Positions 58,630-64,000 of a stretch of DNA of 64,000 nt are shown here, piece by piece. Every line of letters begins with the position of its first letter. Position 1 is the stretch's first letter. Source of the stretch: Conus ventricosus (Eukaryota; Mollusca; Gastropoda; Neogastropoda; Conidae). The stretch spans positions 55,404,135-55,468,134 of the forward strand of contig CM031604.1 in the NCBI GenBank assembly GCA_018398815.1. Direction: 5' to 3'. A program made the translations under genes and the position numbers. Below the pieces are notes generated by a model that ran no database searches, was not told the DNA's origin, and worked only from the letters and a program-made list of their open reading frames with translations.

Positions 58630-59363
58630 GAAACAGATCTGGGAGTAACCTTTGATAAAGATCTATCCTTGATCTCACATCCAGAGAGTGGTGAACAAAG
58701 CAAATCAGATGGGACTCATCAGGAGAACTTTTACCTTCCTAGAAAGGAGACATTTATCAAGTTATTTAAAGCATTTGTTAGACCTCATCTCGATACGCTA
58801 ATGTAATTAGAAGTCCCCATCTCAAGAGACAGTCAAAAATGATAGAAAATGTACAAAGGCGAGCTACTAAAATCCTGAAAGAATGTAGGAATTTAAACTA
58901 TAAAGAAAGATTACACTATCTCCAATTACACTCACTGAAAGAAAGGAGGATCAGAGGAGACCTGATCCAATTTTTTAAAATATTCCATAATTATGACGAT
59001 GTCAATGTGCATGCGCTTTTCAAATTCTCAGAAGTGGATTGCACAAGAAATAATGAAGGCAAGATTTTTATTAGACATTGTCATACTAAAAGAAAGTCTG
59101 TTTTACCTTCAGAATTGCTAATTATTGGAATGCACTGCCTACTAACACCAAATATGCACCTGATATCAACAGCTTTAAAAAACTCCTAGATGAAGACCCT
59201 AAATTGAAAGATGTTTTCTTTAGTGTGGATTGAATATAATGTTATTTATGACAGGCATGCAACCAGACCGAACTTAAATTGAAAAATAATGAGGGGACGC
59301 AAATAGGCCGTAAGGCCTAAGGCTAAAAAAAGCCGGTCCCTATTACTACTACTACTACTATTA
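58630..59363 (+). pseudogene. CR1/L2-like LINE 3' end (reverse transcriptase C-terminus)
   Basis: Fragments in different frames read DLGVTFDKDL-like, VNKANQMGLIRR-like and then an open stretch (58839-59189) starting MIENVQRRATKILKECRN and containing LHSLKERRIRGDLIQFFKI. This set is the standard C-terminal region of CR1/L2-group ORF2 proteins. The 3' end has a short hairpin (TAGGCCGTAAGGCCTA) and a (TAC)n tail at 59345-59360, as expected for a 5'-truncated insertion. Inactive. Confidence 0.85.
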
Positions 59364-59519
59364 AAGTCAGCATGCGACTGTCCATCTGTAAACAACACAG
59401 ACATTGCATGGTCAGCATGAGTTAGGTTTTTGTTTTTTGTTTCGTTTGTTTGCTTTTTCTAAAAGGAAGAAAAAAGACAATATGATGAAATAAGAGGATG
59501 GAGGCCCCACCATTAAATT

Positions 59520-59760
59520 TGTTCTTTAATTTTTTTAAAATAAAAAAACAATAAGAAAAGAAAGTAGTAAAGAAAGGAAAAACTGGAGGCTGGGAGACAA
59601 AAACAAAACAAAAAGTTCTTTTTCTGATACGCTATACGATGTTTTCATTAGTGCGTTAAAAGAAATCGTATTGCTACTACACGAAGTCTGAGGCTGAACT
59701 GTGGATCAGTTCTTTCTATTGCAACACAACGAAACTTAATTTGAAACTGCACAAGGATAG
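59520..59760. repeat. Displaced right end of long repeat R copy 3
   Basis: Matches 57300-57540 (TCTGATACGCTATAC, GAAGTCTGAGGCTGAACTG, CAACACAACGAAACT). Confidence 0.8.
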
Positions 59761-60178
59761 ATCATCCGTGACCCATAATGAACATACCTACAAATTTTCA
59801 GAAAGATCGGCGAAGTACTTTTTGAGATATTCCATAAAGAAGAAAAGCCGTTACAGGCTGTTACAGCCGTTAGTAAACGGCTGTAACGGGGTAAACTAAA
59901 ACATCGGGCATCATCCGTGACCCATAATGAACATACCTGCTAATTTTCACATAGATCAGCCAAGTACTTTCTGAGATATTCCATGGAGGAGAAAAACCGT
60001 TACAGGCCGTTACAGCCGTTAGTAACGGTTGTAACGGTAAATAAAACATCGGGCATCATCCTTGACCCTTAGTGAACATACCTACAATTTTTCCAGAAAG
60101 ATCGGCCCAGTAGTTTTGTCTGGAGCGAGTGGAACACATTTTGACACGGACACACACACACACAGACACACACACACA
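59761..60178. repeat. About 147-bp tandem repeat with internal hairpins, 2.5 copies
   Basis: Units begin ATCATCC(G/T)TGACCC at 59761, 59910 and 60055. The first two end in GTTACAGCCGTT paired with AACGG(C/T)TGTAAC, a 12-bp stem. The third copy runs into a (CA)n stretch ending about 60178. Confidence 0.85.
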
Positions 60179-60637
60179 GCATTTCTTCGTTCCCATTCTA
60201 ATGTACTCCCCGTTCTTAAGAACTGGGAGTACAAAAAAGAAGAAAAAGAAAAGGCTGATGTTCAGACACCGAGAAGTGCCGTACGTGTAACACTGGTCCA
60301 CTGCTGACATGTACATGGTAGATTTGTCCCCCTTTGCTGAATATAAGAACAAGCAACGACCTACATCGTTCGACTGCGGATTTGGGTTTTTTCTAATCCG
60401 AGCATGTGGGTGATAAACACATACGCATACATTCTTTAATTCACATGCAAACTAGAACAATTCCGACTCATTAATTCTCGTGGAATATTACAATGCCTTC
60501 CAACTTCAGTGGTAATGTGTGAATGCTGGCCTACATTTGAACTCGATTGAATGTGGCAAGTATCAGGTAAATTATATATCGGAAACATTTATCTCTTAAC
60601 GTATTTTTAAATGTCTGTAAAGCAAAACCATTGACTA

Positions 60638-60722
60638 CAGAGAACAGTAAAATGCCAATCCTAACTCACCCCGCCCTCACCCGCTCCGGGGTGAGTTAGG
60701 ATAGGCATTTTACTGTTCTCTG
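60638..60722. repeat. Near-perfect 36-bp inverted repeat hairpin at the left edge of the virus-like region
   Basis: 60638-60673 pairs with 60687-60722 at 35 of 36 positions around a 13-nt loop (CCCTCACCCGCTC). It lies 77 bp beyond the end of the ATPase gene. Possible roles are an element terminus, a transcription stop between convergent units, or an unrelated foldback. Confidence 0.9.
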
Positions 60723-60799
60723 ACAAGTAAACCTACAAACATGCATACTGTGTAGGATTATCCGTTTTCAATACTAATTTACTAAACTTTTTCAGATTT

Positions 60800-61345
60800 T
60801 TAGTTTTGCTTGATCCTGCGTTTTTCCTGATCATTTTCAATAACATCATTTTCAAGCATACATTCATCAAATGAGGTTCTTTCTTTCATGTGAAATAAAA
60901 CTACAGTCTTTAACTGTCTTCTAAAGTCTTTTAAAACTGAGTTATATGATTGACATAAAATCCATACGCTTATCCCAGCATGTCTTCCACTAATGGCTAG
61001 TTTTGATAAAGTGTTTCTTTTTTTAACTATGTCTCTTTCTGCCGAACAGTCATCTATAATAAATAGAGTCTGTGTTCCTTCAAACATTCTATAAAAGAGT
61101 TCTAAACACTCACTCAGTTTATTGCTAGGATCAACTAAAAATACGGCATCATCTGTCCATATAAACCTTCTATCATGATATGTTTTGTTCCATTTAAGCG
61201 TTGGACAGAAAATTACAATATAATCAAAATTATAGCGATAAACTGTTTGTAATAGGTCTAGGACAAATATTGTTTTTCCACAGCCAGTCCGCCCACAAAT
61301 CAATGAACAATGAGGCTCTTTTGGCATAAAGTTTAACTGCTCCAT
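60800..61345 (-). CDS. Virus-like DNA-packaging ATPase (A32/FtsK-HerA type), C-terminally short
   Basis: The 181-residue frame has a Walker A motif GRTGCGKT (residues 18-25), a hydrophobic strand and Walker B TLFIIDD (93-99), and a polar strand after GRHAG (120-124) containing WILCQS with the sensor-type Gln. This is the layout of A32-like ATPases, which pump DNA into capsids in Polintons, adintoviruses and large DNA viruses. Family members are usually longer, so the C-terminus may be cut by a frame break near 60800. It is the last gene of the leftward set. The start is the first Met, close before the Walker region. Function is inferred from motifs only. Confidence 0.75.
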   Translation of the reverse strand: MEQLNFMPKEPHCSLICGRTGCGKTIFVLDLLQTVYRYNFDYIVIFCPTLKWNKTYHDRRFIWTDDAVFLVDPSNKLSECLELFYRMFEGTQTLFIIDDCSAERDIVKKRNTLSKLAISGRHAGISVWILCQSYNSVLKDFRRQLKTVVLFHMKERTSFDECMLENDVIENDQEKRRIKQN

Positions 61346-61459
61346 AGTTTTTATAACAGAATTTAATTTAATTTAATCCTGTTATTATATTTATCATACT
61401 CTCTGTCAGAACTTGTTCAGTATAATAAAACCCTATAAGGCCTAAATGTGTAAGATTAA

Positions 61460-61682
61460 TCAATTCAGTTCTGTAAGATTGTTTCTATTTAAGTCAACAC
61501 TGATTTTGTTGCTTGTTGTTATGAGCTTAATATCCTCGCCGTTGTTAAGAACGACGATGGTAACTTTAAGACGTTAACGTCTAAGTTTTGCCAGCTAATA
61601 TTAATTCCTTTTATAAGGACGTCACTAACGCCACACACCCATCCCTCTCCACATCTTTAAAGACAGAAATTTCAAATATCAT
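61460..61682 (-). pseudogene. Broken small virus-like gene, unknown product
   Basis: A Met codon at 61680-61682 opens a frame that stops after about 24 codons. Coding-like sequence then continues in a second and a third frame to a stop at 61460-61462, for about 75 codons overall. At least two frame breaks. It lies 14 bp after the gene at 61697 and 114 bp before the ATPase, same strand. No family recognised. Whether the breaks are real or sequencing errors cannot be told here. Confidence 0.45.
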
Positions 61683-61696
61683 TGTGAACGTGTCTC

Positions 61697-62221
61697 CTAA
61701 TTTCCTGTGCGGAAAAGAACTGTAATTTTGTAGAAGCTTCCTTTAAAACCGTTTCTTTTCTGTGGAGGATGTACTGTTTTTTTCTCATACGGCGTTATTT
61801 CAATCTCTTTCCGACTATTGTCCTCTGGCATAAGACTTATATGTAAAGGGCCAGAGTTGAGTGCTTTTCTGAAACTTTTTTGACGGCTAAAAAATGTAAA
61901 TGGGCTTATGAATTCAAATTTTATGTCCCATTCTAAATATGGTTCTAAGTGCCATTTGCTGTCAGGTTTTCGAACTATTTTATATTCATACTGGCCAGCA
62001 TTATTTGCTTCTACATTACGCAGTTGCTCTAGTTTAGGAAACTTTTTGTTGTCGCCAACCTCTTTGCGTTTATAATCATCTTTAGTGTACTCAAAACCAT
62101 ACAAAGCGCCTATCTCACCATTCTGTTCAAAGTCTGTAACGTCTGCAAGGTCTTTTAATTCTAAAGTTATACACCTCACAGGCGCTAATGTAACTCCTGA
62201 TTCTTCTGGCCCGCGCGACAT
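61697..62221 (-). CDS. Unknown protein of the virus-like element (174 aa)
   Basis: Continuous frame from ATG at 62219-62221 to a stop at 61697. Charged, with alternating beta-type stretches (for example WDIKFEFISPFTFF at about residues 98-111) and no membrane segment or known motif. Its position between the ATPase and the next gene, with gaps under 25 bp on both sides, implies it belongs to the element. A structural (virion) role is a guess from context. AT-rich codon use differs sharply from the host exons. Confidence 0.6.
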   Translation of the reverse strand: MSRGPEESGVTLAPVRCITLELKDLADVTDFEQNGEIGALYGFEYTKDDYKRKEVGDNKKFPKLEQLRNVEANNAGQYEYKIVRKPDSKWHLEPYLEWDIKFEFISPFTFFSRQKSFRKALNSGPLHISLMPEDNSRKEIEITPYEKKTVHPPQKRNGFKGSFYKITVLFRTGN

Positions 62222-62240
62222 TATTTTTTAGTACAACGTA

Positions 62241-62944
62241 TTATTTTATTTCTAAAACAATGTGCAGGTTATCACATTTCACGACTTTCCCTGTTTTGTC
62301 TGCAATTTTTATATTAAATGATCCGACCCCCCACAAACTAATCGTTTAAACTGTAAATTAGGGAATTGTATAATTTCATAATCGCAATATGCAGCTTTCC
62401 CTGATGGAAGAGCTCTTAAAACAGTTTGAGGGCCTTCCATCATACAAGTTTTCATCAGTGCTCAGCTCGTCCAAATGAACATAAAGTAATGAATGTAATG
62501 CAAGATCGAGCGGATTTTCTCCCTCATAAGTAGTTTTGTTTGACGTAACTCTAAAACTATAGAATGGACCCGATCGGCAGTTGTAAAGCCTAACATTTTA
62601 GCTAGCTCTTCATCAAAATAGTACCCTACTTCTTCTTCTTCAGGCTTGAAGGCCAACATTGTTTTCAGATTTGCATTGTTAAGTTTGAGAGTAATGTTAA
62701 AGTTACTCATTGCTTCTTTTAGTGAGCAAAACCCGTAATAACCATCAGGTATTGTTAACTGGCTAACTAATTTTCCTGCATTATTATATTTTTTAATCTT
62801 ATTATTCTCCTTGGATTCACTTATATTAAACCATACGACTTTGTAAAATATTTCATGAAGTGCAACCATTTTGGCTCCGCAATTGTTATCAATAGCATGT
62901 TCTAAAAACGAAGGACGGTCTTGAGTTGTTATTGTTACAAACAT
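62241..62944 (-). pseudogene. Unknown virus-like protein, C-terminal part broken
   Basis: The main frame runs from Met at 62942-62944 (an earlier in-frame Met lies at 62971) to a stop at 62462, about 160 codons. Coding-like sequence then continues in other frames as far as a stop at 62241-62243, so the full product would be about 230 residues. Motifs include IPDGYYGFCSLKEA, reminiscent of a segment in uncharacterised proteins encoded near capsid genes of invertebrate virus-like elements; I recall the pattern but cannot name the family. A virion component is plausible. It is the first gene of the leftward set. Confidence 0.5.
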
Positions 62945-62961
62945 TTTTAAACGAAACAAAA

Positions 62962-63097
62962 ATGATCGCATTTAAATATACTGATGCAAAATATTCTGTT
63001 GGGCCGCACTACAATCTTAAAAAATATAACAACTGATACTCTTGACATTTCTGTGACTCAGTCTGACACCTTTCAAGTAAAGGTTAGTACTCATTGA
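62962..63097 (+). pseudogene. Possible small virus-like ORF with one frame break
   Basis: ATG at 62962-62964 opens 24 codons. Coding-like sequence resumes in another frame and ends with TGA at 63095-63097, overlapping the start of the next gene. Too short to identify. It diverges from the leftward gene, whose likely start is 18 bp away. Confidence 0.3.
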
Positions 63098-64000
63098 AGA
63101 GCTATCTTAACCCTCCTATTAAAAACGACCACATCCCGAAAGTGTGGTTTAGACATCCGATGCAGTTTTATCAGAACCAGTTAAACTTTGCTGTGTTTTG
63201 TGCATCAACTGGGTGTGGAGTGGCGTATGCCGATCATTTAAATCATCCGGATCCTTTGGTGAGGTCAGTGTACAGATTTCATTTTTATTACACCTTCAGA
63301 CGTATTTTGACTGAACTGCAAGCGCCATTACCAAATGACAAACCGTTTAATCCATTCAGCAACAGAATAGACATGAAGGCTTTTGAAAGGATCTGTAACG
63401 AATTCAATATTAAGGCTAAGACAGACTTTAGACAAAAGTTGGATCTTAATCAAGGTCAGGCACCCCTTATTTTTGGGGCGTGCACAGAAAGTATAACTAT
63501 GACTGGAATCCTCCTTACACATCTTTCTCTAAAGGCACAGGGGTTCACCTCGGGTCCATAGAGCAAGAGCATAAAACAGCATGGACAACATTTATCTTAG
63601 ACACTTCTAAGGGCCTAACTAAAGCAGGAATAGAACGAATAAACGACTCTGTTCGTACTTACGTTTGGTGTTTGCTAGGTTCGCAAGCACAAACGAGATC
63701 GGGCATAACTGATCCTTCTACTGGTTTTGATGCACAAAAACAATACTTAGCAAATTTAGAGGACGCCATTAATTCTACAGTTTGATTTACCTTCAAGTAT
63801 TAAAAGGTACCAAAATGTTTTACAATACGCAAGATCGAAAGTAGACTTTGCTGTTGGCACTGGTTTATACATGCTGCCTTCTGACCTCAGGCTCCAGATA
63901 GGAACAATAATAAACTACAATAATGAAATCCTTGTGGCAGGCAATGAACAGAAGGTCGGAGAAAACGAAATAAATTCTGAGCCAGTAATATTGCAAGCAG
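63094..64000 (+). CDS. Unknown virus-like gene running off the window, two frame breaks
   Basis: The first segment (63094 to about 63475) has no ATG at its beginning; the open frame starts at TTG and the first internal Met is about codon 19. Its early sequence includes WFRHPMQFYQNQLNF. The reading then moves to another frame at about 63473-63480 (a G run), stays there to about 63783, and returns to the first frame to the window end. It therefore exceeds 300 codons. The two shifts cancel. I recall similar uncharacterised proteins in marine invertebrate genomes close to virus-like capsid and ATPase genes, but cannot name the family. No transmembrane segment or catalytic motif seen in the part present. 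Confidence 0.55.

Noticed and set aside
60800..64000. Bacterial or free-virus contamination at the contig end
   Set aside because: The region is continuous with host repeats on its left and lacks bacterial features; integration is the simpler reading, though a misjoin cannot be excluded without reads across 60200-60800.

Overview
The window is eukaryotic genomic DNA: spliced exons with consensus GT-AG borders, long introns, abundant (TG)n/(GA)n microsatellites, tRNA-derived SINEs and decayed non-LTR retrotransposons. The gene content and repeat style suggest a lophotrochozoan marine invertebrate, most likely a mollusc; this is an inference, as nothing in the window fixes the species.

One host gene dominates, on the + strand from about 1627 to 50482. 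I could follow 15 exons with compatible phases. They encode a linker, a PDZ domain (exons at 4108, 4976 and 8853), a long low-complexity linker rich in Arg/Asp/Glu/His/Asn (10905-12068), a C2A domain (16257, 17134, 18100) and a Ser/Arg-rich tail ending in a stop at 50220-50222, with an AATAAA at 50477. The PDZ and C2A sequences match the presynaptic active-zone scaffold Piccolo (Fife in insects) better than RIM. The 5' part with any zinc-finger region lies left of the window. No C2B domain was found, so this looks like a C2A-only form. Several exons carry an apparent one-base deletion, which more likely reflects consensus error than gene death.

The introns hold a 690-bp element with perfect 36-bp terminal inverted repeats (14972-15661), a roughly 400-bp palindrome built around microsatellites (8993-9390), foldback hairpins, minisatellites, a cluster of five TGACGTCA sites (39001-39279), a SINE in a 637-bp insert bounded by 29-bp direct repeats (34241-34934), LINE remnants (42240, 44590), a second SINE (45571) and a complete antisense tRNA-Trp(CCA) gene (48434-48505).

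Right of the host gene (50500-60200) is a repeat field: purine-rich satellites, an 820-bp foldback unit (53401-54222), three or more copies of a 0.7-1.2 kb repeat carrying an expanded 140-bp array (55631-56622), a CR1/L2-like LINE 3' end inserted in one copy, and a 147-bp repeat with internal hairpins.

From about 60640 to the right edge the sequence becomes AT-rich and gene-dense. Small closely packed genes run leftwards (a packaging-type ATPase and three or four unknown proteins) and one unknown gene runs rightwards off the window. I read this as the edge of an integrated DNA-virus-like (Polinton/adintovirus-like) element. It is bounded on the left by an 85-bp near-perfect hairpin. Several of its frames are broken, as in the host exons.
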